In this document: positions 44,622 through 53,006 of the stretch, one piece after another
Position numbering within the stretch: position 1 is the stretch's first letter
Layout of the letters: each line of letters begins with the position of its first letter
Assembly (NCBI RefSeq): GCF_024345415.1
Contig: NZ_JAGQBB010000019.1
Coordinates: 1 to 56,806 of the forward strand
Length of the DNA stretch: 56,806 nucleotides
DNA from: Synechococcus sp. Tobar12-5m-g
Lineage (GTDB): Bacteria > Cyanobacteriota > Cyanobacteriia > PCC-6307 > Cyanobiaceae
Direction of reading: 5' to 3'
Position numbers and translations under genes: made by a program
Notes under the pieces: generated by a model
The model's database searches: none
Seen by the model: only the letters and a program-made list of their open reading frames with translations
Told to the model about the DNA's origin: nothing

Positions 44622-44837
44622 TCACTTTTCCCGGGAGACGGCCTTCTCGTAGAGATCAAAGTTCTTGCAGGGCATCCACTCCTTGCCCATCGCGAAGGCA
44701 CCGCTGCACTTGAGTTCCTTGGCTCGCTTTTCCGCAGCGGCCTGGCTCGGAAACATGTCGTTGGCCTGGGCCCGAACGACGCCGGGGCTCAGCAAGGCAC
44801 CAGCCGACAGGAGGAGAGCCAGAGCGATGCGGTTCAC
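44622..44837 (-). CDS. Secreted DUF3721 protein
   Basis: 71 residues. Signal peptide IALALLLSAGALLSPGVVRA with cleavage before QANDMF; mature DUF3721 repeat FPSQAAAEKRAKELKCSGAF, then AMGKEWMPCKNF. The two Cys are about 18 residues apart as in the other copy. It is the first gene downstream of the best-formed MerR-type promoter (44865-44896), and the second DUF3721 gene and the PepSY-like gene probably follow in the same transcript. Confidence 0.85.
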   Translation of the reverse strand: MNRIALALLLSAGALLSPGVVRAQANDMFPSQAAAEKRAKELKCSGAFAMGKEWMPCKNFDLYEKAVSREK

Positions 44838-44864
44838 GGTGTGATGGAGGAGCAGTCCTTGATC

Positions 44865-44896
44865 AGTTTAGAGTCTCCCCACGGGTGGAGAGTCAA
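44865..44896 (-). promoter_or_regulatory. MerR-type promoter/operator between merR and the DUF3721 operon
   Basis: On the minus strand: -35 TTGACT (44891-44896), a 20-base spacer, -10 TAAACT (44865-44870). The spacer carries an inverted repeat, GAGTCTCC and GGAGAGTC (plus strand) eight bases apart, with one mismatch. The operator ends four bases before the merR ATG, so the same site may also control merR. Confidence 0.75.
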
Positions 44897-44900
44897 GCCC

Positions 44901-45305
44901 ATGGCAGCCGTTGGCATGAAGATCGGGGCCCTCGCCGGCCGCAGTGGCCTGCCGGTCAAGACGCTCCGCTACTACGAGGATCTCGGCCTGCTGCCGGCGA
45001 TCGGCCGCAGCGAAGGCGGTTACCGCCTGTTCGGTGAGGAGAGCCTGCGGCGCCTGGAATTCATCCGGCGGCTCAAGAGCCTCGGTCTGACCCTTGATGA
45101 CATTCAGGAGTGTCTGGCGGTGCACGATGCCGGAGAACTGCCCTGCGGCGACATCCAGCGGCAGCTCCAACGGCAGATCGATCTGGTGGACGAAAGGCTG
45201 CGGGAGCTGCGTCTGTTCAGGAAGGAACTGCAAAGCCTTCTGCAGAACTGGCAGAGCGATCCAGCGCCAAACACGGCCGTGATCTGCCCCAATCTCAACG
45301 TCTGA
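44901..45305 (+). CDS. MerR-family heavy-metal-responsive regulator
   Basis: 134 residues from ATG 44901. The winged-helix N-terminus reads KIGALAGRSGLPVKTLRYYE followed by SEGGYRLF and LKSLGLTLDDIQECL; a coiled-coil dimer helix follows. Metal-type Cys residues are in GELPCGDIQ (near residue 82) and AVICPNLNV at the C-terminus, a spacing seen in ZntR/CadR/PbrR-like regulators rather than in classical CueR (two Cys close together). The regulon (copA, multicopper oxidase, cupredoxin) argues for copper. The operator lies directly upstream; divergent from the DUF3721 genes. Confidence 0.87.
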   Translation: MAAVGMKIGALAGRSGLPVKTLRYYEDLGLLPAIGRSEGGYRLFGEESLRRLEFIRRLKSLGLTLDDIQECLAVHDAGELPCGDIQRQLQRQIDLVDERLRELRLFRKELQSLLQNWQSDPAPNTAVICPNLNV

Positions 45306-45413
45306 GCAGCCCCCGGCCGGCGGAGGTCGCATGAACATTCGGCTGAATTGTCAAGCCATTCGCTAACCCATGGCCACCGTGGAGATGGACGGTAAGCGAG
45401 CGGTGTCAAAAGG

Positions 45414-46103
45414 ATGACCAACAACGATCCACGCCGAAGAATCTTCGGACGGCCAGCCCTTCTGCTGCTGGCCACGGGAGGCATCATCACGGTCTCCCTT
45501 TGGACAGGCACCCGGTGCCTGTCCCAGGGTTGGGGCGGTGCCGGCATGCCCGGGTACGGAAGCGGCGTGGGTGGCCCGGGTCAGATGGGGATGGGCCATT
45601 CGGATCAGCAGTTCATCGTGATGATGATCCCCCACCACGACGGGGCGATCGCCATGGCCGATCTCGCCCTCACCCGCGCCAAGCGGCCCGAGATCAAGGA
45701 GCTGGCGAAGAACATCAAGGTCAGTCAGACCCGCGAGAACGCCCAGATGCGCGCCTGGTACCGGCAGTGGTTTGGCAAAGATGTGCCCAGTTGGGGGCCG
45801 GGCACAGGCTGGGGTTGGCAGAACGGCATGGGCATGGGTGGAGGAATGGGCATGGGCGGGGGTATGGGACAGATGGGTGGTGGCACGAACCTCTCTGCCC
45901 TGAGCGCAGCCCCTGACTTCGACCGTGCCTTCATCGAGCAGATGATTCCCCACCACCAGATGGGCGTGATGATGGCCTCGATGGCCCAGACCAATTCCCA
46001 GCAACCGGAGCTTCGTGAGTTGCAGCAGGCCATGGTGCGGGTGCAGAGCGATGAAATCCAGCAGATGGCCCAGTGGTATCGCAGTTGGTACGGCACACGC
46101 TGA
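45414..46103 (+). CDS. DUF305 protein with two repeats
   Basis: 229 residues from ATG 45414, with an N-terminal membrane segment (PALLLLATGGIITVSLW). Two DUF305 units are visible: FIVMMIPHHDGAIAMADLAL and FIEQMIPHHQMGVMMASMAQ. They are joined by a Gly/Met-rich linker (GMGMGGGMGMGGGMGQMGGG), a likely Cu(I)-binding segment. Exported or anchored in the periplasm. No TTGACTCTCC element was found upstream, so it may be controlled differently from the gene at 40696. The DUF302 gene follows 8 bases after its stop. Confidence 0.87.
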   Translation: MTNNDPRRRIFGRPALLLLATGGIITVSLWTGTRCLSQGWGGAGMPGYGSGVGGPGQMGMGHSDQQFIVMMIPHHDGAIAMADLALTRAKRPEIKELAKNIKVSQTRENAQMRAWYRQWFGKDVPSWGPGTGWGWQNGMGMGGGMGMGGGMGQMGGGTNLSALSAAPDFDRAFIEQMIPHHQMGVMMASMAQTNSQQPELRELQQAMVRVQSDEIQQMAQWYRSWYGTR

Positions 46104-46111
46104 GCCCACCG

Positions 46112-46504
46112 ATGGATCCGTACTTCATCCTCGACACGCCGAAATCCTTCGAGGAAGCGAGCGCCGCTCTGCAAGAGGCGGTGGAGGAGCATGGCTTCGG
46201 CGTGCTGGCCGTGCATGATCTGGGCAGCACCCTGCGCAGCAAAGGCCTGCCGTTCCCGGAGCAGTGCCGCATCTTTGAGGTGTGCAACCCCCAGCAGGCC
46301 GCCGCGGTGCTCAGCACCACGATGGCGCTCAACATGGCTCTGCCCTGCCGGATCTCGGTGTACACCGAAACCGGCACGACCCGCATCGGCATGATCCGCC
46401 CCGAGGCGATGCTCGCCAGCCTCTCAGCCGATCCCTCCATGGGGGAGGTGGCCCGAGCGGTGGAAGCCTCTACCACGGCGATCATCGAGGCCGCTGCGGC
46501 CTGA
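46112..46504 (+). CDS. DUF302 domain protein
   Basis: 130 residues from ATG 46112. The DUF302 fold is recognised from SFEEASAALQEAVEEHGFGV, LPFPEQCRIFEVCNPQQAAA, MALPCRISVYTETGTTRIGM and the closing VEASTTAIIEAA. DUF302 proteins are small and often seen with heavy-metal and sulfur-stress genes; the function is unknown. No signal peptide, so cytoplasmic. Co-directional with DUF305 (8 bases apart), probably one operon. Confidence 0.83.
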   Translation: MDPYFILDTPKSFEEASAALQEAVEEHGFGVLAVHDLGSTLRSKGLPFPEQCRIFEVCNPQQAAAVLSTTMALNMALPCRISVYTETGTTRIGMIRPEAMLASLSADPSMGEVARAVEASTTAIIEAAAA

Positions 46505-46695
46505 CTGCGGCGTGCCATCAGGCTTTTCCAGCTGACTCCAATCGATCCGGAACGCCTGATCCGGCTGTCTTTCGATGGAGCACCGAGGCTTGATCAGCTG
46601 GCTTCCGAGAACAGCAACGGCTTTTGATCAGCCAACCATTGGAGTGAACCTCACCAAGCCCTGCAACCGGCCCTAGCCCTTGGCTTCTGCGCAGC

Positions 46696-46725
46696 AGTAG
46701 GGCGCCCGACAAGGGGCGCCCTACT
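46696..46725 (+). terminator. Strong hairpin after the DUF305-DUF302 operon
   Basis: AGTAGGGCGCC and GGCGCCCTACT pair over 11 bases with an 8-base loop. A run of Ts is missing, so it may work as a Rho-type or weak terminator. The gap 46505-46850 contains no gene that I can support. Confidence 0.45.
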
Positions 46726-46850
46726 CATTGGAGCCGTCCACCACACTCCTGTTGCAGTGCATCGAGTCCGAGATGTTGTCTGGGTCCCGCCAGTGTCATG
46801 CCGGCTCAGAAGGCCATGCCTAGCGTTTGGGCAGTGCCGCCGGGTGGGCC

Positions 46851-47240
46851 ATGGCCGTGGTGAACCGCTGCGCGGTGGGGATCTACCCCAGCGGGCAACT
46901 GCTCGACTGGGCCCGGCAGCTCGATCTGGATGTGGAGGTTGCTGGAGCCAGTGAGCCCTGCCTGTACCTGATCCCTGACTACGACACGCAAGAGGAGGCC
47001 GAAGAAATCCTCGAGGAGGTCTACGAGGCGATCTTTGAAGCCGAGCTCGACTACTGGCATCGCGACACCGGCACCTGGCCGGCGGAGCGCACTTACGCGG
47101 TGTTCCGCAAATGGTTCGAGGTGCGCTTCTACCCCCTGATCCAGGACCTGGTCGGTGATGAGCTCACCGCCACCGAGCTGGATGAGGAGTTCATCGGTGA
47201 GCTGCGCACGGCGCTGGAGGGAGTGGAGCCGCTCCCCTGA
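46851..47240 (+). CDS. Conserved acidic protein of unknown function
   Basis: 129 residues from ATG 46851 (frame open from 46827). Rich in Glu and aromatic residues: YDTQEEAEEILEEVYEAIFE, LDYWHRDTGTWPAERTYAVF, KWFEVRFYPLIQDL. Predicted alpha/beta, soluble. It resembles short proteins conserved in cyanobacteria, but no function is known to me. Convergent with arsJ, 101 bases away. Confidence 0.65.
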   Translation: MAVVNRCAVGIYPSGQLLDWARQLDLDVEVAGASEPCLYLIPDYDTQEEAEEILEEVYEAIFEAELDYWHRDTGTWPAERTYAVFRKWFEVRFYPLIQDLVGDELTATELDEEFIGELRTALEGVEPLP

Positions 47241-47341
47241 GCAAGGCCAGACGGCAAAAGCGTCGGCCCCCACAATGGGGTGATGCCCCTGAGCCAGCGC
47301 CTGCATCTCGCTCTGTTGGTGGTGGAGGCTGATGCCTGAAA

Positions 47342-48595
47342 TCAGGCCGGCTTGAGCTGCTGCCGCAGGGGCGGCGGCAGGCGAATCCCCGAGAGGAAGG
47401 CCAGGGCCACCAGCAGGCAGGAGGCCCACAGGCAGGCCTGCAGGCCTCCCACCAGGAACAGGGCGCCGGAGAGCAACGTGCCCACCAGCCGGCCGGCCGC
47501 ATTGGCCATGTAATAGAAGCCCACGTTGAGGCTCACCGATTCGGCATCGGTGTAGGCCAGCACCATGTAGCTGTGAATCGAGGAATTCATCGCGAACACG
47601 GCCCCAAAGGCCGCCAGGCCCACCACCACGGCAACGCCGGGGTTGCCCACATCGCGCCACAGGCTGATCGCAATTAAGGCGGGGATGGCCGTCAGCACGG
47701 CGCTCCAGAACTGCACGGCGGACACCCCCGGAGGTGCACTTTTCCCCCAGCTGCGCCGCAGGGCCGGGGCCGAGGCCTGAATGATCCCGTAGCCGATCAC
47801 CCAGAGGCCCATGAAGCCTCCCACCTCCCAGTACTTCCAGCCCAGGACCGCCTGCAGGAACACCGGCAGGGCCACCACGAACCAGACATCACGGGCGCCG
47901 AACAGGAAGAAGCGGGCTGTCGAGAGCACATTGATGCCCTTCGATTTCGAGAACAGGGCCATGATGGCGGGCTTCTCCTTCATGCGCCCGATCTCGCCGG
48001 GCAGCACCAGGGTCATCAGGAAGGAGAGAAACAGGCCGGCGGCCATGGCCCCAACGGCGGCGCTGAAGCCGATCGTGGTGAGCAGCAATCCCCCCAGAAA
48101 GAACCCCACCCCCTTGAGGGCGTTCTTGGAGCCGGTGAGGATCGCCACCCATTTGAACAACTGGGTCTCGCCCCGGCTGTAGTCCTCGGGGGTTTCCGGC
48201 ACCACGGTCTTGATGGCGCTCTTGGCACTCATCTTGTTCAGGTCCTTGGCGATGCCGCTGATCGCCTGGGCCACCATCACGTAGGCCACACTCCACAAGC
48301 GCGGCCAGCTGTCGGCCACCGGAATCAGCATCAGCAGGGCAGCCACCTGCATCAGCGTTCCGGCCCAGAGGGTGAGCCGCAGCCCGAAGCGGGCCCCCAG
48401 CCAGCCGCCGTAGAGGTTGGTGACGATCCCGAAGAATTCGTAGAAGAGGAACAGAAAGGCGATCTCCAGGGTGGAGTAGCCGAGCTGGTGGAAGTGGAAC
48501 ACCACGAGCATGCGCAGGGCCCCATCGGTGAGGGTGAAGGCCCAGTAGTTGGCCGTGACGACCGCGTACTGCTGCAATCCCGTGAGGTGCTTCAT
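47342..48595 (-). CDS. arsJ: Organoarsenical efflux MFS transporter ArsJ
   Basis: 417 residues from ATG 48595, about 11-12 helices. [53 protein letters not shown] and [20 protein letters not shown] are typical ArsJ sequence. ArsJ exports 1-arseno-3-phosphoglycerate made by the GAPDH encoded immediately upstream, removing arsenate. The four-base ATGA overlap with that gene couples them. Divergent from arsR across the ars operator. Confidence 0.95.
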   Translation of the reverse strand: MKHLTGLQQYAVVTANYWAFTLTDGALRMLVVFHFHQLGYSTLEIAFLFLFYEFFGIVTNLYGGWLGARFGLRLTLWAGTLMQVAALLMLIPVADSWPRLWSVAYVMVAQAISGIAKDLNKMSAKSAIKTVVPETPEDYSRGETQLFKWVAILTGSKNALKGVGFFLGGLLLTTIGFSAAVGAMAAGLFLSFLMTLVLPGEIGRMKEKPAIMALFSKSKGINVLSTARFFLFGARDVWFVVALPVFLQAVLGWKYWEVGGFMGLWVIGYGIIQASAPALRRSWGKSAPPGVSAVQFWSAVLTAIPALIAISLWRDVGNPGVAVVVGLAAFGAVFAMNSSIHSYMVLAYTDAESVSLNVGFYYMANAAGRLVGTLLSGALFLVGGLQACLWASCLLVALAFLSGIRLPPPLRQQLKPA

Positions 48596-49638
48596 CGGGC
48601 GGGACCCTCCAGGACGGCACTTTCGAACGCAGCCACGTGACAGGCCAGATCGGCCATGCGGCAGCTGTAGCCCCACTCGTTGTCGTACCAGGCGTAGACC
48701 TTGAGCTGGGTGCCGTTGATCACCATCGTGGAGAGGGCATCAACGATGGCGCTGCGCGAATCGTTGACGTAGTCGATCGACACCAGGGGCCTGGTTTCGT
48801 AGCCAAGGATTCCCTTCAGGGGCCCGTTGGCGGCGGCCTCGAAGGCGGCGTTGACCTCGTCCGCAGTCACGGCACGCTCCAACTCGAACACCGCGTCGGT
48901 GAGGGCAGCATTGAGCAGCGGCACCCGCACGGCATGGCCGTTGAGCTTTCCCTGCAACTCGGGGAAGATCAGGCCAATCGCCCGGGCCGAGCCGGTGGTG
49001 GTGGGGATCAACGACTGCAGGCAGGAACGGGCCCGGCGCAGGTCGCTCTTGAACGCATCCACCACCACCTGGGTATTGGTGACATCGTGCAGGGTGGTGA
49101 TCGAGCCGTGGCGGATCCCGAAGCTTTCCTGCACCACCTGCACCACCGGTGCCAGGCAGTTGGTGGTGCAGGAGGCGGCGGTGAGCAGTCGGTGGCGGCT
49201 GGGGTCGTACAGGTGGTGGTTGACGCCGTAGACGATGTTGAGTGCTTCTTCTCCGGCGATCACACCCTTCACCGGGCAGGCCACGATCACGCGCTTGAGG
49301 CCCGCCGCGGTGAAGTAGGGCTCGAGGGTTTCGGGGGTTTTGATCTTGCCGCTGCATTCGAGCACCAGATCCACACCGGCGTCAAGCCAGGGCACGGCGG
49401 TGGGATCCTTCTGCTGGCTGTAGCCCACGGGCTGGCCCTCCACCAGGAAGCCCGTCCCGTTCGCTTCCACGGCCTGGGGCCAGCGGCCATGCACCGAGTC
49501 GAATTCCAGTAGGTGGGCGGCGGCGGCGGCATCGCCTCCCGGATCGTTGACGTGCACCAGGGAAATGCCGGGCCGGCCCCAGAGGGCGCGGAACACCAGG
49601 CGGCCGATGCGGCCGAAGCCGTTGATGCCGATCTTCAT
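48592..49638 (-). CDS. gap: ArsJ-associated glyceraldehyde-3-phosphate dehydrogenase
   Basis: 348 residues from ATG 49638: [15 protein letters not shown] (NAD motif), [14 protein letters not shown] with the catalytic Cys, and [11 protein letters not shown] and [11 protein letters not shown] near the end. A housekeeping-type GAPDH fold, but its position in an ars operon marks the arsenate-detoxifying form: it uses arsenate in place of phosphate to give 1-arseno-3-phosphoglycerate. The gene lies downstream of the ArsR operator, with its ATG about 30 bases from it. Confidence 0.95.
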   Translation of the reverse strand: MKIGINGFGRIGRLVFRALWGRPGISLVHVNDPGGDAAAAAHLLEFDSVHGRWPQAVEANGTGFLVEGQPVGYSQQKDPTAVPWLDAGVDLVLECSGKIKTPETLEPYFTAAGLKRVIVACPVKGVIAGEEALNIVYGVNHHLYDPSRHRLLTAASCTTNCLAPVVQVVQESFGIRHGSITTLHDVTNTQVVVDAFKSDLRRARSCLQSLIPTTTGSARAIGLIFPELQGKLNGHAVRVPLLNAALTDAVFELERAVTADEVNAAFEAAANGPLKGILGYETRPLVSIDYVNDSRSAIVDALSTMVINGTQLKVYAWYDNEWGYSCRMADLACHVAAFESAVLEGPAR

Positions 49639-49667
49639 TCGGAAAGCCCGCGGTGCTACGAACATAG

Positions 49668-49683
49668 ATCAACTAGAGTTGAT
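49668..49683. promoter_or_regulatory. ArsR operator palindrome
   Basis: ATCAACT-AG-AGTTGAT is a perfect 16-base palindrome matching the ATCAA-N6-TTGAT box of ArsR/SmtB repressors. It lies between the divergent gap-arsJ and arsR-acr3 genes and can control both directions. Confidence 0.85.
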
Positions 49684-49704
49684 TCAAGACGTGTTGCCGA
49701 TCAC

Positions 49705-50037
49705 ATGGCCGATCCAGGGGCTGTTGCCAGTCCGCCGATCCAATCCGAGCAGGCCCGGGCCCTGCTCAAGGCCCTCGCCGAGCCGCTGCGCCTGAGGGTG
49801 ATCGAGGCCCTGGGCGGCGGCGAGCGCTGTGTCTGTGATCTCACCGCCGATCTCGGGCTGGCCCAGTCGAAGCTCTCGTTCCACCTCAAGGTGCTCAAGG
49901 AAGCCGGGCTGCTGGCCGATCGGCAGGAGGGCCGCTGGATCTACTACAGCCTGCGCCCGGAAGCGATCGAACAGCTGCGCAGTTGGCTGGCGGAGCTGGG
50001 CGCCCAGTGCAGCAAGCCCGCCGCTCCTTGCACATGA
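49705..50037 (+). CDS. arsR: ArsR-family repressor
   Basis: 110 residues from ATG 49705. The winged-helix reads LLKALAEPLRLRVIEAL, SKLSFHLKVLKEAGLL and RWIYYSLRPEAI. The As(III)-binding Cys-Val-Cys motif is present as ERCVCDL; two more Cys sit at the C-terminus (QCSKPAAPC). It should repress both ars transcripts until As(III) binds. The stop overlaps the acr3 start (ATGA). Confidence 0.95.
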   Translation: MADPGAVASPPIQSEQARALLKALAEPLRLRVIEALGGGERCVCDLTADLGLAQSKLSFHLKVLKEAGLLADRQEGRWIYYSLRPEAIEQLRSWLAELGAQCSKPAAPCT

Positions 50038-51191
50038 GCGACCTGACCCCGGCCCCGACCGGCCATTGCCGGACTGCCGAAGAACGTGCCGTGCTGGCCA
50101 GGCTGTCGTTGCTGGATCGGTTCCTGCCGCTGTGGATCCTGCTGGCGATGGCGGGCGGGCTGCTGCTGGGCCGCTTCTTCCCCGCCATCCAGGGGGTTCT
50201 CGATGCGGTGCGGATCGGCAACACCTCCCTGCCGATCGCCCTGGGACTGCTGCTGATGATGTACCCGGTGCTGGCGAAGGTGCACTACGAGGAGCTGGGC
50301 CGGGCTGCGCGCGATCGTCGCCTGCTGCGGCTCTCGCTGCTCCTGGTCTGGGGCCTGGGACCGGCGCTGATGTTCGCCCTGGCCTGGATCTTTCTTCCGG
50401 GGCAGCCGGAGTTCCGCACCGGGTTGATCCTGATCGGCCTGGCCCCCTGCATCGCCATGGTGCTGATCTGGATCGATCTGGCCCAGGGCGACCGGGAGGC
50501 GGCCGCCCTGCTGGTGGCGATCAACTCGATCATCCAGGTGCTGGCCTATGCCCTGCTGGGTGGCTTCTACCTCAAGATCCTGCCCGGCTGGCTTGGCCTG
50601 GCCACCCAGGACGTGGCCTTTTCGATGGCGGAGATCGCCAAGGCGGTGCTGGTGTTTCTGGGGCTGCCCTTGCTGGGGGGCTACCTCAGCCGCCGGATCG
50701 GCCTGAGCCTCAAGGGACCCCGCTGGTACGAGCAGCGCTTCATCCCGTTCATCAGCCCTTTTGCGCTCTACGGCCTGCTGTTCACGATCGTGGTGATGTT
50801 CGCTCTGCAGGGGCAGGCGATCACCTCCGATCCGCTCACGGTGGCCAGGGTGGCGGTGCCGTTGCTGCTCTATTTCACAATCATGTGGACCGTGGCCTTC
50901 GCGGTCGGTCGCCGCAACGGCCTGAGCTATGCGAAAACAGCGACGCTTGCCTTCACCGCCGCCGGCAACAACTTCGAGTTGGCCATTGCCGTGAGCATCA
51001 GCGTCTGGGGGGTCAGCTCCCGCCAGGCCCTGGCCGGGGTGATCGGCCCGCTGATTGAGGTGCCGGTGCTGGTGGCGCTGGTGTATGTGTCGCTGTGGTT
51101 GCGGAGCCTCACACCCCTTTTGGCAGCACCAGCTCCACCACGGCGCCGCCGCCCGGGTGGTTGCGGGCCTGAACCCGGCCCCCGTGGGTGA
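50034..51191 (+). CDS. acr3: Arsenite efflux transporter, ACR3 family
   Basis: 385 residues from ATG 50034, ten helices. LGLLLMMYPVLAKVHYEEL, LIGLAPCIAMVLIWIDLAQG with the conserved Cys, and TAAGNNFELAIAVSI are ACR3 signatures. Exports arsenite using the proton motive force. The last ~20 residues (APAPPRRRRPGGCGPEPGPR) are Pro/Arg/Gly-rich, not family-like, and overlap the 3' end of the convergent histidine kinase gene by 83 bases; the normal stop was probably lost and the frame read on into antisense sequence. Confidence 0.93.
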   Translation: MSDLTPAPTGHCRTAEERAVLARLSLLDRFLPLWILLAMAGGLLLGRFFPAIQGVLDAVRIGNTSLPIALGLLLMMYPVLAKVHYEELGRAARDRRLLRLSLLLVWGLGPALMFALAWIFLPGQPEFRTGLILIGLAPCIAMVLIWIDLAQGDREAAALLVAINSIIQVLAYALLGGFYLKILPGWLGLATQDVAFSMAEIAKAVLVFLGLPLLGGYLSRRIGLSLKGPRWYEQRFIPFISPFALYGLLFTIVVMFALQGQAITSDPLTVARVAVPLLLYFTIMWTVAFAVGRRNGLSYAKTATLAFTAAGNNFELAIAVSISVWGVSSRQALAGVIGPLIEVPVLVALVYVSLWLRSLTPLLAAPAPPRRRRPGGCGPEPGPRG

Positions 51192-52239
51192 GGGCGATCT
51201 GCTCCACGATCGCCAGGCCAAGGCCGCTGCCGGAGCGGTTGCTGCGCACCCGGGAGGGATCGCCGCGATAAAAGCGCTCGAAGAGATGCTCCAGATCCTC
51301 CTCGCTGAAGCCGGAGCCGTGGTCGCGCACCTCCAGCTCCCACCACTGCGGGCTTCCCGTCAAACGCACCTCCACCTCCGCCTGATCGGGGCTGTAGCGC
51401 AGGGCATTGTCGAGCAAGTTGAGCAGGGCCCGGTGCAAGCGTGAGGCGTCCCCCCAGAGCAGGCTGGAGGGTCGATTGGGGAAAGCGAGCCCGACACCGC
51501 GCTGCTCGGCCAACGGGCGCAGCATCGACCAGACCTCCTCCACCAGCTCGCCGAGGTCGAGCACCTCATAGCGCAACTCATCGCGGGGAAGGCTGTTCTC
51601 CAGCCTCGAGAGCTCCAGCAGATCCCCCACCAGCCGCTGCAACCGTTGCAGCTCGCGCTGCAACCGCTCGACCATCACGCCAGGGGTGCCGTTGGACTGG
51701 GCGGCCAGGCTGTCCCCCAGCAGCAGCAGGGAGGTCAGCGGGGTCTTGAGCTCGTGGGCCACATCGCTCACCCAACGGCCCTGCTGATCGAGCTGGGATT
51801 CCAGCGACCGCCGGCTGCTCAGCCACAGCGCCAACCAGCCCCCCTCCGCAGGTAGCAGGGTGGCCTCCATCGGCTCCTCGCCCTCCTGCCACTCGACGCG
51901 CTCAGGGCGCTGCTGGCGCAGGGCGCTGCGAACGGCCTCCTCCACGAGCGGGGCGTCGATCAACGCCGACAGGGGCTGGCCGCGGACCAGGGGAGCGGGA
52001 CCCAGCTCGAGCAGCCGCTCGGCTCTGGCGTTGATGGAACGAATCGTGAGCTGCCCGTCGAGCAGGAGCAAACCGAGCGGGGCTTCTTCGAGAACCCTGA
52101 GCAGCAAGCTGGGTGGGCAGGGGGGGTCCTGGGGGGGACGGCCGGGGAGCCAACGGCGCCGCGCCGGCCTGGAGCCCAGCCAGAAGCCGCCCCCCAACCC
52201 CAGGCCAAGGGCAACGACAAGGGCAAGGGCAGCGGCCAA
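51109..52239 (-). CDS. phoR: Phosphate-sensing histidine kinase PhoR (SphS)
   Basis: 376 residues from a TTG (start uncertain). One N-terminal membrane segment (ALALVVALGLGLGGGFWLG), a PAS-like domain (EEAPLGLLLLDGQLTIRSIN), the phosphorylated His in VSDVAHELKTPLTSLL and a full HATPase domain (LLNLLDNALRYSPDQ, DHGSGF, GSGLGLAIVEQI). The adjacent phoB ends 13 bases upstream, so they form one operon. The PhoR kinase of cyanobacteria senses phosphate limitation with the Pst system. Convergent overlap with acr3. Confidence 0.9.
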   Translation of the reverse strand: MAAALALVVALGLGLGGGFWLGSRPARRRWLPGRPPQDPPCPPSLLLRVLEEAPLGLLLLDGQLTIRSINARAERLLELGPAPLVRGQPLSALIDAPLVEEAVRSALRQQRPERVEWQEGEEPMEATLLPAEGGWLALWLSSRRSLESQLDQQGRWVSDVAHELKTPLTSLLLLGDSLAAQSNGTPGVMVERLQRELQRLQRLVGDLLELSRLENSLPRDELRYEVLDLGELVEEVWSMLRPLAEQRGVGLAFPNRPSSLLWGDASRLHRALLNLLDNALRYSPDQAEVEVRLTGSPQWWELEVRDHGSGFSEEDLEHLFERFYRGDPSRVRSNRSGSGLGLAIVEQIALTHGGRVQARNHPGGGAVVELVLPKGV

Positions 52240-52252
52240 AGCGGCGCCGCCC

Positions 52253-52957
52253 TCAGCCGAATCGGTAGCCGAAGCCCCGAACGGTGAGGAGATGCTGCGG
52301 CGCTGAGGGATTCGCCTCCAGCTTCTCCCTCAGCCAGCGGATGTGAACATCCACCGTTTTGGTATCCACCACGTAATCGGTGCCCCACACCTGATCGATC
52401 AGTTGGTTGCGGTTCCAGACCCGGCCGGGATTCTGCATGAAGAACTCCAGCAGCCTGTACTCCTTGGGGGATAGCGACACGGTCTGACCGTCGCGGGTGA
52501 CGCGGAACTCATCCGGATACAGGCTGAGCTCGGCGTGGTGGAGCACCGCGCCCACCGGAAACTTTTCGCCACCCTGCTGCGAGCGCCGCAACAGGGCCCG
52601 GCACCGGGCCACCAGTTCCCGCAGTCCGAAGGGTTTGATCAGATAGTCGTCGGCGCCGAGTTCAAGGCCAAGCACCCGATCGGTTTCGGTGTCCCGGGCA
52701 CTCACCATCAGGATCGGCGTGCGGGAGTCGGCGCGGCGCAGGTGGCGGCAGACATCCAGGCCGCCAATGCCCGGCAGCATCAGATCCAGCAACACCAGAT
52801 CGAATCCACCGGTGCCCTGGGCCTGCCGCGCGTCGAACTGCTGGATCGCCTGGCGTCCGTCGGAGGCGCAGACCACTTCAAAACCCTCTTGGTGCAGGGC
52901 TTCTGCCAGGGTGGTGCGGATGCTTTCGTCGTCATCGACGATGAGCAGACGCGGCAT
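52253..52957 (-). CDS. phoB: Phosphate response regulator PhoB (SphR)
   Basis: 234 residues from ATG 52957 (an in-frame GTG at 52975 is possible). The receiver is complete: LLIVDDDES, phosphoacceptor Asp in LVLLDLMLPG, the switch Ser in MVSARD, and Lys in YLIKPFG. The winged-helix ends VDVHIRWLREKLE and LLTVRGFGYRFG. It is expected to bind Pho boxes such as the one upstream of pstS at 54885. First gene of the phoB-phoR operon. Confidence 0.92.
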   Translation of the reverse strand: MPRLLIVDDDESIRTTLAEALHQEGFEVVCASDGRQAIQQFDARQAQGTGGFDLVLLDLMLPGIGGLDVCRHLRRADSRTPILMVSARDTETDRVLGLELGADDYLIKPFGLRELVARCRALLRRSQQGGEKFPVGAVLHHAELSLYPDEFRVTRDGQTVSLSPKEYRLLEFFMQNPGRVWNRNQLIDQVWGTDYVVDTKTVDVHIRWLREKLEANPSAPQHLLTVRGFGYRFG

Positions 52958-53006
52958 GCCGATGGCGCTGGTCACGAACCTGACGCTAGGCCATTGGCGG
53001 TTGTCA

